In this document: positions 1-10,030 of the stretch, one piece after another
Position numbering within the stretch: the stretch's first letter is position 1
Layout: each line of letters starts with the position of its first letter
Assembly (NCBI GenBank): GCA_038244815.1
Contig: JBBRTB010000017.1
Location: forward strand, 32,473-96,472
Source of the DNA: DASVHS01 sp038244815
Lineage (GTDB): Bacteria > Acidobacteriota > Thermoanaerobaculia > Gp7-AA8
Direction: 5' to 3'
DNA: 64,000 bases
Notes under the pieces: model-generated
What the model was told of the DNA's origin: nothing
Seen by the model: the letters and a program-made list of their open reading frames with translations, nothing else
Databases searched by the model: none
Translations under genes and position numbers: made by a program

Positions 1-1
1 T

Positions 2-172
2 CAGGAGCTAGAAACCATGCGCATTCAGGAGACGGAAAAGGTTCTCAAACAGGCCAGAATGGCGCGGCACCATCCCGAGCCGGAATCGAGCGCGCTCTGG
101 ACGTGGCTCTCCGGAACGGCGGTGGCGCTGTTCGCCGTGATCGGCGTTTTCGTATATCTGCGCAATCGATAG
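2..172 (+). CDS. C-terminal part of a small single-span membrane protein (5' end at or beyond the window edge)
   Basis: An open frame runs from the window edge to a TAG at 170-172. It has a charged, helix-forming stretch (ETMRIQETEKVLKQARMARH), a single hydrophobic span (about TAVALFAVIGVFVYL) and a short basic tail, so it looks like a C-terminally anchored protein facing the cytoplasm. An ATG at 17 with AGGAG nine bases upstream could be the true start, giving a 51-residue protein. Otherwise this is the tail of a longer coiled-coil protein. I do not recognise the family. Confidence 0.5.
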   Translation, partial: QELETMRIQETEKVLKQARMARHHPEPESSALWTWLSGTAVALFAVIGVFVYLRNR

Positions 173-178
173 CCCGGG

Positions 179-395
179 TTGTCCGGGTCGCTGGGTTGCT
201 GGGTTGCTGGGTTGCTGGGTTGCTGGGTTGCTGGGTTGCTGGGTTACCGGGTTGCTGGGTTGCCAGGTTGCCAGGTTGCCAGGTTAGTTGTTTAGTTTGA
301 CTTGGTCCCGAACAACCGGGGAGACCCGGCAACCCAGAGGCCCGGAACCCCGAGACCCAGAGACCCCGAGACGGCAACCCGAAAACAACCCGATA
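179..395. repeat. 8-bp tandem repeat array (GGGTTGCT / GGTTGCCA) with complementary right-hand part
   Basis: From about 191 to 285 the octamer GGGTTGCT is repeated, drifting to GGTTGCCA near the end. After a short spacer the sequence changes to CAACCC, GAGACCC and AACCCGA-type units up to 395. The two halves are roughly complementary, so the region can fold into a long imperfect hairpin. It lies between two convergent genes (ends at 172 and 396), where a bidirectional terminator would sit. No credible gene is present. Confidence 0.75.
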
Positions 396-1724
396 TTACG
401 GCGCCACTTCGGTCTCTTCGATGATCTCCGTCTTCGGCATCTGGGTCTGCACGACGACCCAGCGGACGCGAAAGCGCTCCGCCTCGATCACCTGGATGGA
501 GAGATCTCCGAGCTGGACGTGATCGCCCGGCGTGACTTCGCGTCCGATCTTCGCCGCGACGTAGCCGCCGATCGTTTCTTCGTCCGGATCGCCGACGTCG
601 ACTTTCAACCGGTCGGCGAGATCCTCGATCAGGTAGTCACCCCGCACGCGATAGCGGCCGCTGCCGAGGGGCTCGATCTCCGGCCGTTCCCTGTCGAACT
701 CGTCCTGGATCTGTCCGAAGAGCTCCTCGGTGATGTTCTCGAGCGACACGATGCCGGAGGCGCCGCCGTATTCGTCGAGGACGACCGCCATGTGCGTCTT
801 GTGCTCGATGAACTGCGAGAGCAGCGCCTCGACCGTGCTGTTCTCGGGGACGAAGAGCACGTCGCGCTTCAGCTCCTGCAGCGTGCGGCCCGGTCCGCGC
901 AGTTGCGCCAGCATCAGATCTTTCACGTGAATCAGTCCGATGGTGCGGTCGAGCGTGCCGTCGCACAGCGGGTAGCGCGTGTGCCGGGTGGTGCGGATGA
1001 TCTCCAGGTTCTCCTCGATCGTGCGCGTGATTGACAGCACCACCACGTCCGTGCGCGGCACCATGATCTGGCGTGCCGTCCGCTTCGAGAACTGGAAGAC
1101 GCCCTCGATGATCTCGCGGTTCTCTTCCGACAGCACGCCCGCCTTCTCCGATCGCACCAGGATCAGCCGCAGCTCTTCCTGCGAATGCGCGACCTCGTTG
1201 TCGTTCGCGGGATTGATTCCGATCACCGCCAGCAGCACGCGCGACGTCTGGTTGAGAACCCAGATCACCGGGAACGCGATCAGATAGAAGCCCCGCAGCA
1301 GATGGGCGGTCCAGAGCGCGGTACTGACAGTCTTGTCGATGGCGATGTACTTCGGCGCGAGCTCGCCGAAGATGATGTGCAGGGAGGTGATGAGGATGAA
1401 CGCGATCGTGGCCGCGATCGAATGGGAGACAGGCAGCGCAAATACGCCCAGGCCGGCCAGCCGCGGCTCGATGAGCGACTCGAATGCCGGCTCGCCGACC
1501 CAGCCGAGGGCCAGCGACGCCAGGGTCACTCCGAGCTGGGTGGCCGAGAGGTAGCTGTCCAGACGTTTGACGATGCGCCTGGCCATCCTGGCCCGGCGGC
1601 TCCCGGCCGCGGCCAGCTCGGCGAGCTGGGTCGGGCGCACTTTCACGATCGCGAACTCGGTCGCGACGAACACGCCGTTCGCCAGGATGAACACCAGTGC
1701 GAGTACGAGGTACCAGGTTGGCAT
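396..1724 (-). CDS. CNNM/CorC-HlyC family membrane protein with DUF21 and CBS pair
   Basis: 442 residues. The N-terminal half holds four hydrophobic segments of a DUF21/CNNM transmembrane domain, beginning MPTWYLVLALVFILANGVFV. A CBS pair follows at about 215-340 (start MVPRTDVVVLSI; later HMAVVLDEYGGASGIV), then a C-terminal CorC_HlyC domain (about 350-430; GSGRYRVRGDYLIEDL). Such proteins are linked to Mg2+/Co2+ homeostasis or export, with the CBS pair binding adenine nucleotides. The hemolysin label is historical. It starts 16 bp after aroA and is the last gene of the leftward operon. Length and domain order are normal for the family. Confidence 0.9.
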   Translation of the reverse strand: MPTWYLVLALVFILANGVFVATEFAIVKVRPTQLAELAAAGSRRARMARRIVKRLDSYLSATQLGVTLASLALGWVGEPAFESLIEPRLAGLGVFALPVSHSIAATIAFILITSLHIIFGELAPKYIAIDKTVSTALWTAHLLRGFYLIAFPVIWVLNQTSRVLLAVIGINPANDNEVAHSQEELRLILVRSEKAGVLSEENREIIEGVFQFSKRTARQIMVPRTDVVVLSITRTIEENLEIIRTTRHTRYPLCDGTLDRTIGLIHVKDLMLAQLRGPGRTLQELKRDVLFVPENSTVEALLSQFIEHKTHMAVVLDEYGGASGIVSLENITEELFGQIQDEFDRERPEIEPLGSGRYRVRGDYLIEDLADRLKVDVGDPDEETIGGYVAAKIGREVTPGDHVQLGDLSIQVIEAERFRVRWVVVQTQMPKTEIIEETEVAP

Positions 1725-1740
1725 TGAGAGGAGGGCTATT

Positions 1741-3048
1741 TTATCGCCCCTGGGCGGCGATCACCTCGTCGAGCGTTTTCCAGAATCGTGGGTAGGATTT
1801 CGAGACCACCCGCTCGTCCTCGATCGTCACGTTTCCTCTGGTCAAACCGCTGATTGCAAATGACATGGCAATGCGGTGATCGTTGTGTGAGTCGATCGTG
1901 GCGGCGTCGGCGCTCCACCCTGGCTGGATCAGCAGCGAGTCCGCGCGCTCCTCGACCGTGACACCGAGTTTGCGGAGCTCCGAGGAGAGCGTGGCCAGCC
2001 GGTCCGACTCCTTGACGCGCAGGTTGGCGACGTTGACGATCTCGACCGGCGACGACGCCAGCGGTGCGATCGCGGCGAGCGTCGGTACGATGTCGGGCGT
2101 GGCGTTGCAGTCGAAAACGCCGCCCTGAAGCCTCTCCGGTCCGGTGACGCGCACCGTCGTTCCGAGTGGCGAAGATGGCGAGGAATCCGGGCGGGGCAAA
2201 TCGACATCGACGGAGCATCCCATCCTCGCCAGAATGTCGAGGAAGGCGGCGTCGCCCTGCGCGGTCGGGTTTGCCAGGCCACTGACGCGCATGGTTCCAC
2301 CCGTGGCGGCCGCGGCGGCAAACCAGTACGACGCCGATGAGTAATCGCCTTCCACTCGATATTCGGTCCGGTCGAGCCGTCCCGCGCGCACGCGAATCTC
2401 GTTGCCGCTGCGCTCCACACGTGCGCCGAACGCGCTCAGGATGTCCGCGGTGATGTCGATGTACGGTCCGGACGCCAGCGAGGAGATGCGCAGGGTGATG
2501 CCGTCAGGCAGCGTGGCGCCACCGAGCAATAGCGCGGACACGAACTGACTCGAGGTCTCGGCGGAGATCGTGACGTCGAAGCCGCCGCGCATCCGCTTCC
2601 CGCGAATGCGAAGCGGGGGAAAGCCCTCTTTCTCCACGTACTCGACCTCGGCGCCGATCGAGAGGAGCACGTCCACCAGATCGCCGATGGGCCGGTTGTG
2701 CATCCGCTCTTCGCCGCTGAGGAGGAAACGCCCCGGTGTGAACGCCAGCCAGCCGGTGAAGAAGCGCATGGCCGTGCCGGCGTTGCCGATGAAGATCGGC
2801 ACTTCGTTCGCCGACATCGTCCTGCGCTCGCCGATGTAGAGCTCGCGCTGGATCGAGCCGCCGATGTCGTAGCCGATCGCACGCAGCGCCTCGAGCGCGT
2901 ACCGCGTGTCGTCGGCGTCGAGACAATTCGCGATCGTCGTCGTTCCCTCCGCCATCGCGCCGAGAAGAATGGCCCGCACCGAGTAGGACTTGGACGGGGG
3001 AGCCACCACCGCGGCGTCGAGCGCCTGCAGTTTCAGGATCCGCTTCAT
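1741..3048 (-). CDS. aroA: 3-phosphoshikimate 1-carboxyvinyltransferase (EPSP synthase)
   Basis: 435 residues. The enzyme transfers the enolpyruvyl group of PEP to shikimate-3-phosphate in chorismate synthesis (cytoplasm). Visible motifs: N-terminal VAPPSKSYSVRA, GNAGTAMRFFTG, EERMHNRPI, SSQFVSALLL, RVKESDRLATL and the C-terminal DSHNDHRIAMSF. It overlaps the upstream MBL-fold gene by ATGA. Oddity: the loop LPRPDSSPSSPLGTT, just before TVRVTG, is encoded by half of the dispersed palindromic element also found near 15611, apparently an in-frame insertion into a surface loop. The rest is full length, so it is probably functional. Confidence 0.96.
   Translation of the reverse strand: MKRILKLQALDAAVVAPPSKSYSVRAILLGAMAEGTTTIANCLDADDTRYALEALRAIGYDIGGSIQRELYIGERRTMSANEVPIFIGNAGTAMRFFTGWLAFTPGRFLLSGEERMHNRPIGDLVDVLLSIGAEVEYVEKEGFPPLRIRGKRMRGGFDVTISAETSSQFVSALLLGGATLPDGITLRISSLASGPYIDITADILSAFGARVERSGNEIRVRAGRLDRTEYRVEGDYSSASYWFAAAAATGGTMRVSGLANPTAQGDAAFLDILARMGCSVDVDLPRPDSSPSSPLGTTVRVTGPERLQGGVFDCNATPDIVPTLAAIAPLASSPVEIVNVANLRVKESDRLATLSSELRKLGVTVEERADSLLIQPGWSADAATIDSHNDHRIAMSFAISGLTRGNVTIEDERVVSKSYPRFWKTLDEVIAAQGR
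2157..2200. repeat. Half copy of the dispersed palindromic element inside aroA
   Basis: The stretch TTCCGAGTGGCGAAGATGG, followed by CGAGGAATCCGGGCGGGGCAA, closely matches the left arm of the palindromic element at 15611-15706 (TTCCGAGCCGCGAAGACGG, then CGAGGAATCCGGGCGGGG). Here it is read in frame as part of EPSP synthase. The right arm is absent. Confidence 0.75.
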
Positions 3049-3815
3049 GAAACCGTCAGGCGGAGCCCGTCGTAGGCCAGCCTTACTCCCGGCGGCAGCG
3101 TAGCATCGAAGGACCGGTGCTCCACTTCGTGCGTGAGATGGATGAGCCAGGTCTGTTCCGCGCCGATCCGCCGCGAGCAGGTGATGGCCTCATCGATCGT
3201 GAAATGCGTGGGGTGGCGGGGCGATGGGCGCAGGCCGTCCAGGGCCAGGACGCGCACGCCTTCCAGCAGTCGCATCGAGGAGTCGGGGATCCCGTTCGTG
3301 TCGGTGATGTAGGCGAAGTCGCCGATCCGGAATCCGAGGATCGTCCAGTCTCCGTGCGTGACGGGGATGGGAGTAACGGAGACGCCCTCGTGCTGGAAAG
3401 GGCCTTCGATCTCCCGCAGATCGAGCTGCGGCTTGCCGCCGCCGATCTGGGAGTCGTTCCAGATGTAGCTGAAGGCGCGCCGCACCGCTTTCGCCGTCAT
3501 GGGATTGGCGTAGGCGGCGATGGCATCGCGCTGCCGGAAGTTGAAGGGCCTGATGTCGTCGAGGCCCATGAGGTGATCGGAGTGAGAGTGCGTGAAGAGA
3601 ATGAAATCGAGCCGGGGGATCGGCGAGCGCAGGAGCTGCGCCCGCAGGTCGGGGGTCGTGTCGATCAAGGCGATCTTCCCGCCCGTCTCGATCTTCACCG
3701 ACTGGCGCAGGCGTTTGTTCTTCTCGTCGGGCGACGTGCAGACGGAGCAACTGCATCCCACGACCGGAACTCCGGTCGACGTGCCGGTGCCGAGAAAAGT
3801 GACGTCGACAATCAT
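3045..3815 (-). CDS. MBL-fold metallo-hydrolase, PhnP-like
   Basis: 256 residues from ATG at 3815. This start overlaps the stop of the upstream gene as ATGA; a longer frame to 3881 exists but is unlikely. N-terminal FLGTGTSTGVPVVGC leads into a cysteine cluster (GCSCSVC) seen in PhnP-type phosphodiesterases. The metal motif is THSHSDH (HxHxDH), with later VTHGDW and HLTHEVEH supplying the remaining ligands. The family includes cyclic phosphate phosphodiesterases and lipoyltransferase-like members; the substrate here is unknown. Its stop overlaps aroA (ATGA), so it is translationally coupled in the operon. Confidence 0.85.
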   Translation of the reverse strand: MIVDVTFLGTGTSTGVPVVGCSCSVCTSPDEKNKRLRQSVKIETGGKIALIDTTPDLRAQLLRSPIPRLDFILFTHSHSDHLMGLDDIRPFNFRQRDAIAAYANPMTAKAVRRAFSYIWNDSQIGGGKPQLDLREIEGPFQHEGVSVTPIPVTHGDWTILGFRIGDFAYITDTNGIPDSSMRLLEGVRVLALDGLRPSPRHPTHFTIDEAITCSRRIGAEQTWLIHLTHEVEHRSFDATLPPGVRLAYDGLRLTVS

Positions 3816-4537
3816 ACTGTGACGAACGAGAATGCACCCGTTGCCGGGTCGATGGCCATGGCCTCGCCGGTTTCGTACCACGGAGGAAGGATGGCCACAG
3901 TGGTCGCGCCGGCCGGCATCACCACCTTCTGATGGAAGTGGCCGAAGACGACGTGGGTGAAGCCCTGCGCCCCGCGTTTGCGTCCGTACGCTTCCAGCAG
4001 CTCAGCCGGAAGCCGCGATTTGTGCTTGAAGTTGGACTGGGCCAGACGCCTTTCCACGCCGTCGACGAAGCGGCGGGCCACGCCGCGCGGGATCAGCTCG
4101 AGGCCGAGCCGCGTCACCGGATTCTTCGAGGCCCGGCGCCAGAACCGGTAGGGCCAGTCGCGGTCGTTGATCCTGTCGCCGTGCACGATCAGATATCTCT
4201 CGCTGCCCGCTCGAAACTCGAATTCCATGGCCACGTCGGTCACGGCCTTCTCGACGAACGATCCCTTGAGAAAGAAGTCGCGGTTCCCCTCGACGTAGTG
4301 AATGGGCACGCCTGCATCGACGATCTCCCGGAACTTTCGCAGCACGTTCTCGACCGACGGCGTCAGGAACTTGCGATGGGCGATCAGGTAATGGAAGAGA
4401 TCGCCGTTGAGATAGAGCGCCTTCGGCTTCAAAGCGACGAGGCGGTCGAGCCATGCGCTGATCGGCTGCTCGTTTCCGTCGGCCAGACCGATGTGCGAGT
4501 CCCCGATGACGAAAATGAGTCCCGGGGCCACGCTCAC
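3812..4537 (-). CDS. LpxH-like UDP-2,3-diacylglucosamine diphosphatase / metallophosphoesterase
   Basis: 241 residues with the calcineurin-like metal motifs in order: VIGDSHIGL (usual SDLHL), LYLNGDLF, YVEGNRDFFL, LIVHGDRI and VVFGHFH. The GNRDFF box and the size are typical of LpxH, which cleaves UDP-2,3-diacylglucosamine to lipid X at the inner membrane during lipid A synthesis. Other lpx genes are not in the window, so a different phosphoesterase role is possible. It overlaps the DnaJ-like gene upstream and the MBL gene downstream by ATGA. Confidence 0.8.
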   Translation of the reverse strand: MSVAPGLIFVIGDSHIGLADGNEQPISAWLDRLVALKPKALYLNGDLFHYLIAHRKFLTPSVENVLRKFREIVDAGVPIHYVEGNRDFFLKGSFVEKAVTDVAMEFEFRAGSERYLIVHGDRINDRDWPYRFWRRASKNPVTRLGLELIPRGVARRFVDGVERRLAQSNFKHKSRLPAELLEAYGRKRGAQGFTHVVFGHFHQKVVMPAGATTVAILPPWYETGEAMAIDPATGAFSFVTV

Positions 4538-5466
4538 AGCGCGGTCCTCAGATTCGCCCGCGGATTCTCGCGATAATGCGACTCGATCTGCTCCACGGCC
4601 GGCAACGCCTCGGCCGGCAGATCGCGCGGCACGGCGATCAGCACCTTGTAGTACTGATCGCCGCTGCTGTTCTTCCGCTTCACGCCTTTGCCGCTCAGGC
4701 GAAAGGTCTGGCCGCCCTGCGTTCCTTTCGGGATTCGCGCGCGCACGGGACCGTGAATCGTGGGGACTTCGATCTCGCCGCCCTTGACGGCCTCGGCGAT
4801 GGTGATGGGCAGTTCGATGTGGATGTTGTCGCCGCGGCGCTCGAAGAACGGATGGGTGCGCACGTGCACGAGCAGTTGCAGATCGCCGGCCGGGCCGCCC
4901 CTCGCGCCGGTCATGCCCTTACCGCGGATGCGCAGGCGCTGGCCGTCGGCGACTCCCTCCGGGATCTTCACCTTGGTGCTGCGCCCGTCGGACGAGCGCA
5001 GCTCGACCATCGTGCCGAGAATGGCGTCGCGGAAATTGATTGTGGCTTCGGCCTCGACGTCGGAGCCGCGCTGGGGCTGGGACTCGAAACCTCTTCCGCC
5101 GCCCTGGCCGCCGAACAGATCGCCGAAGAGATCGGTGAAGTCGACGGTGCGGCTGCGCGTGCTGCCGCGCCGGCCGTGCGCGCCGCCGGAGTTCATGAAC
5201 TCGGAGAAATCGAAGCCGGCGAAGGGATTCTGGCCGCCGGCGCCGAACGCCTCGCTGCCCAGGCGGTCGTACTGATCGCGTTTTTCCTTGTCGCTCAGAA
5301 CGGCGTAGGCCTCCGAGATTTCCTTGAAGCGGTTCTCCGCTTCCTTGTTCCCCTTGTTCTTGTCGGGGTGAAACTTCTTCGCGAGCGTGCGATACGCCTT
5401 CTTCATCTCATCCTCGGTGGCGTTCTTCTTTACGCCGAGGATGTCGTAGTAGTCCTTGCCGGCCAT
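4534..5466 (-). CDS. DnaJ-class B / CbpA-like J-domain co-chaperone
   Basis: 310 residues. The J domain is at about 4-70 (KDYYDILGVKKNATEDEMKK, catalytic HPD in KKFHPDKNKG). A Gly/Phe-rich linker follows (FGAGGQNPFAGFDFSEF), then a two-lobed DnaJ_C substrate-binding region (about 135-300). The CxxCxGxG zinc finger of canonical DnaJ is absent, so it is a type II (CbpA-like) partner that stimulates DnaK ATPase. It is the first gene of the leftward operon that continues to 396 and is divergent from glgC. Confidence 0.9.
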   Translation of the reverse strand: MAGKDYYDILGVKKNATEDEMKKAYRTLAKKFHPDKNKGNKEAENRFKEISEAYAVLSDKEKRDQYDRLGSEAFGAGGQNPFAGFDFSEFMNSGGAHGRRGSTRSRTVDFTDLFGDLFGGQGGGRGFESQPQRGSDVEAEATINFRDAILGTMVELRSSDGRSTKVKIPEGVADGQRLRIRGKGMTGARGGPAGDLQLLVHVRTHPFFERRGDNIHIELPITIAEAVKGGEIEVPTIHGPVRARIPKGTQGGQTFRLSGKGVKRKNSSGDQYYKVLIAVPRDLPAEALPAVEQIESHYRENPRANLRTAL

Positions 5467-5544
5467 GGCGGCGAAGTTTTAGCACACGATGGCGGTCTAC
5501 ATGGTCAGACACTTGCTTAGTGAGAAAGTGATAGAACAGGCGCA

Positions 5545-6803
<1,259 letters not shown>

Positions 6804-6807
<4 letters not shown>

Positions 6808-7592
6808 GCACGATCGCAAAAGTACGTTCGGACGGGCGCACGCCCGACCAGCTTCGCCCCGTCGTCATCCACCCCAACTTCACGAAGCACGCGGAAGGCT
6901 CGGTGCTGATCGAAGTGGGAGACACGAAAGTGATCTGCACGGCCTCGATCCAGGAGAAGGTGCCGCCGTTTCTCTACCGGACGGGGAAAGGCTGGGTGAC
7001 CGCCGAGTATGGGATGTTGCCGCGGGCCACCACCGATCGCGTCGAGCGCGAGGCAGCCAAGGGAAAGCAGGGCGGCCGGACCATGGAGATCCAGCGCCTG
7101 ATCGGACGCTCGCTCCGTGCGGCCGTGAACCCGGAAATGCTCGGCGAGCGGACCGTCTGGATCGACTGCGACGTCATTCAGGCAGACGGCGGAACGCGCA
7201 CCGCGTCGATCACCGGCTCGTTCGTCGCGCTCGTGACCGCGCTCGGCCGGATGTACGTCGACGGCAACCTGCAGAGCTGGCCGGTCAACGACTTCATCGC
7301 CGCCGTTTCCGTCGGAATCCTCGGCGGTGTTCCGCTTCTCGACCTCAACTACGGGGAGGACTCGAAGGCGGGCGTCGACATGAACGTCGTGGCCACCGAG
7401 AAGGGCCGCTTCATCGAGTTGCAGGGTACCGGTGAGGGTGCCACGTTCAGCGAAGAGGAGATGCAGGCGATGATGGCGCTCGCCAAGAGCGGTATCGCGC
7501 AGCTCGTCGCCAAACAGCGGGAGATCCTGGGCCCGCTGATGACGCGCGTCGACGGCATGGCCCGGGATCGTCTGAACCGGAAGTTCAGGTAA
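6804..7592 (+). CDS. rph: Ribonuclease PH
   Basis: 262 residues from a GTG start overlapping the glgC stop (GTGA). A phosphorolytic 3'-5' exoribonuclease that trims tRNA 3' ends. Recognisable segments: RSDGRTPDQLRPVVIHPNF, VGDTKVICTAS, TAEYGMLPRATT, WIDCDVIQADGGTRTASITG and VDMNVVATEKGRFIELQGTG. It is slightly longer at the C-terminus than E. coli RNase PH but of normal domain layout. It converges on the YfhO-like gene with an 18-bp gap. Confidence 0.95.
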
Positions 7593-7610
7593 ACGCAGCG
7601 TCTCCGGGCT

Positions 7611-10022
7611 TTACGTTTCCGCGCGGCTTCGAGTCAGCCAGCATCGCACCGCCACCACCCCCAGCACCGCCGCCACCGCCACCCATACACCCGCCCAGAA
7701 CGTGAGCGGCGAATACCAGACGTGCACCTGGAAGGGGCCCGGTGGCACCACGAACCCCAGGAACGCACCGTTGACGTGGATGGGGGTGAGCGCCTGGCCG
7801 TTGCATACGATCTTCCATCCCGGCCAGAAGGGAATGCTGCTGACGACGAACGTGTATCGCGGCGCGTTGCCGCTCATACGGAAGTCGTCGCCCTCGGCGT
7901 TGGTGATGTGCATCTTCGCGTCAGCGGAAGCCTTTGCACGGGGCGCGAGCAGATCGTTGCGCAGCCGCATGTTCTCGCCGCCCGGCAGACTCTTGAGCAA
8001 TGCCGTGTGCGCCCAGTCGGTATGGGTCTGCAGCAGACGGAGGTAGCGGTCGTTGTTGAACTCCAGGATGACGTTGCCGGTGGCGTAGAAGCGCGGCAAC
8101 ACGTCGCGGTTCTCGAACACGCGGCCGTCGCGGCCGTCATAGACCAGCCCGTATCGTTGACCGTCGTGGAGGTCCGCTCGCGGCGGCGCGATCACGTATT
8201 TCACGTTCAGGAAGTCCAGTACGCGTGTCTGCACGTTCGACCACTTCGGAAAGTAGTTCTCGGTCTCATATCCGGTCAGCACGCGCAGCATACCCAGGTA
8301 GCGCGCGTTGGCCATGGGATCGTGGGCGCGGATGTCTTCGAGCCCGAACATCGCCGGTGTATTCGGGAAGAACATCGGGCCGGTGCCGACGATCCGGAAC
8401 GGCGCCGTGGCCGGTTCTCTCTCCCGGAGCGTCCGCAATTTCTCGATCAGCGGCGTCGCCTTGTACATCTCCTCGGCGCGAATCGTCGGATTCCAGCCGC
8501 TCGTCGCACTCCACACTTCTGCGATGACGGCGGCGAACATCACCATCTGTGTGGCCTGGCGGAACGCTCCCTCCTTCGCCAGCGCCATCAGGGCGGCGAT
8601 GGCCAGAACGGCCATGCTGGGGATCAGGGACAGGACGGCCGTCGTTCTCACCGAGCCGGCCGGAAAGCCCATGCCCAAGAGGACGAACGCGATCGTGAGG
8701 GACGCCAGCGCGATGCCGGCCAGGAATGCGCTGACCTCGGTGCGCACGAGATCGATGAGCGCGGCGGTCTGCACGGCGAGCAGGAACGCCAGCAGCAGAC
8801 GCAGCCTGGCGTTCGCGGCCAGTTTGAATACGAGATGGAACAACTGGCTGACGCCGGGCCAGGCGAAGACGATTCCGATGACGATGAGCGTGGCCAGGAT
8901 GAGGAAGAGCTCGCGCGATCGCCACGATCGCCTTCGCACCACGTGCACAACGAACGCGAACCATGCGGCGATGCCGAGGATGCCGGCAAAGCCGGTGATC
9001 GATTCTGCGCTCGGCGCGGTGTTCCACGGTTTCTCGAATGGAAGCTGGCCGAAGAATCGCGGCTGCAGCAGCAGCACCGCCGATGGAATGTCGGAGTAGT
9101 AGCCGATCGTGTTCGGATTCGACTGCAGCTCGCTGTACCTTCTCGACTTCGGCAAGGCCTCCGCCAGCGGCGCCAGGAACGGCGCGGAGAGCAGCGCGGC
9201 CACGGCCAGCGCGCCTCCGAGCGCGGCTACGAAGAGCATGGTCTCGCGCCGATCCGCGAACGGGCGCTCCACGAACACGATCCAGGCCGTCAGCAGCACA
9301 GAGATGAAGAAGATGTGCGCGACGGTCTCGGGATGCCCGCTGAAGATCATGGCCGTCCATAGAAAGGACGCGAACGCGAATCGTCCGAACGTGCGCTTCT
9401 CGGCGATCAGGTCGATCTGGTAAAGCGCCGCGGGAACGAAGACCGCGGCCGTGGCCAGCGGAAAGTGCAGCCACACCACCACGAAGCTGCAGAAGGCGAA
9501 GCACACCGCCGCCACGGCGCTGGCGAGCTCGGAGTATCGCCGCCGGCAGAACAGAAACGTGAACGTCATCGCGATCAGAAACTTCATGGCCGCCTCGGCC
9601 GCGAAGCTCTGGCCGAGCGGAAGAGGCAGCGAGAGGATCCGCAGCGGTGACAGAGCGGAGCTCTGCGCGTTGGCGAGCAGCGGATAACCCGATCCGCTGA
9701 GGTTGTTCCAGAGCGGGATGTGGCCGGAAAGCCAACTCTCACGCACCTGGTGAGCCCACGGGACAATCTGCAGGACGAGGTCGTTGATGTCGGGATTGAC
9801 GGCCCTGTGAAACCGCGTCAGAAACGACCAGGGCGGAAGAAGACGGAGAAAGTCGACCGGGAGGTTGACGACGTCCTGGGTCAGCGGCCGCCACAGGAAG
9901 ACCAGCACGAGCAGATAGAAGAACGCCGCGATGCGCCAGGGCAGCTCGATCCGCGAGCGGCGTGCCATAAAGACCGCGACGAAATAGACGGCGCCCACGT
10001 AGAGCCAGGTGGCGTTGAACAC
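7611..10022 (-). CDS. YfhO-family multispanning membrane protein
   Basis: About 803 residues from GTG at 10022. The open frame continues to ATG 10082, but that start would overlap the start of the divergent gene at 10031, so I prefer the GTG, which keeps the first span (TWLYVGAVYFVAVF). There are a dozen or more hydrophobic segments, an external-loop motif typical of GT-C-like proteins (PDINDLVLQIVPW, then SGHIPLWNNLSGSGYPLLAN) and a C-terminal soluble/beta region followed by a last span (WAGVWVAVAAVLGVVAV). YfhO relatives are implicated in glycosylating lipoteichoic acid or other lipid-linked glycans. Substrate unknown. Confidence 0.8.
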   Translation of the reverse strand: MFNATWLYVGAVYFVAVFMARRSRIELPWRIAAFFYLLVLVFLWRPLTQDVVNLPVDFLRLLPPWSFLTRFHRAVNPDINDLVLQIVPWAHQVRESWLSGHIPLWNNLSGSGYPLLANAQSSALSPLRILSLPLPLGQSFAAEAAMKFLIAMTFTFLFCRRRYSELASAVAAVCFAFCSFVVVWLHFPLATAAVFVPAALYQIDLIAEKRTFGRFAFASFLWTAMIFSGHPETVAHIFFISVLLTAWIVFVERPFADRRETMLFVAALGGALAVAALLSAPFLAPLAEALPKSRRYSELQSNPNTIGYYSDIPSAVLLLQPRFFGQLPFEKPWNTAPSAESITGFAGILGIAAWFAFVVHVVRRRSWRSRELFLILATLIVIGIVFAWPGVSQLFHLVFKLAANARLRLLLAFLLAVQTAALIDLVRTEVSAFLAGIALASLTIAFVLLGMGFPAGSVRTTAVLSLIPSMAVLAIAALMALAKEGAFRQATQMVMFAAVIAEVWSATSGWNPTIRAEEMYKATPLIEKLRTLREREPATAPFRIVGTGPMFFPNTPAMFGLEDIRAHDPMANARYLGMLRVLTGYETENYFPKWSNVQTRVLDFLNVKYVIAPPRADLHDGQRYGLVYDGRDGRVFENRDVLPRFYATGNVILEFNNDRYLRLLQTHTDWAHTALLKSLPGGENMRLRNDLLAPRAKASADAKMHITNAEGDDFRMSGNAPRYTFVVSSIPFWPGWKIVCNGQALTPIHVNGAFLGFVVPPGPFQVHVWYSPLTFWAGVWVAVAAVLGVVAVRCWLTRSRAET

Positions 10023-10030
10023 GGGCGCGG

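Noticed and set aside
183..285. CRISPR-like array
   Set aside because: Units are 8 bp without unique spacers, so it is a simple tandem repeat. No cas genes are present.
288..1034. Long open frame on the + strand opposite the CorC/HlyC gene
   Set aside because: Antisense shadow of a GC-rich gene: composition is Arg/Asp/His-rich with no domain. The same holds for other long opposite-strand frames such as 5497-6819 and 7722-9362.
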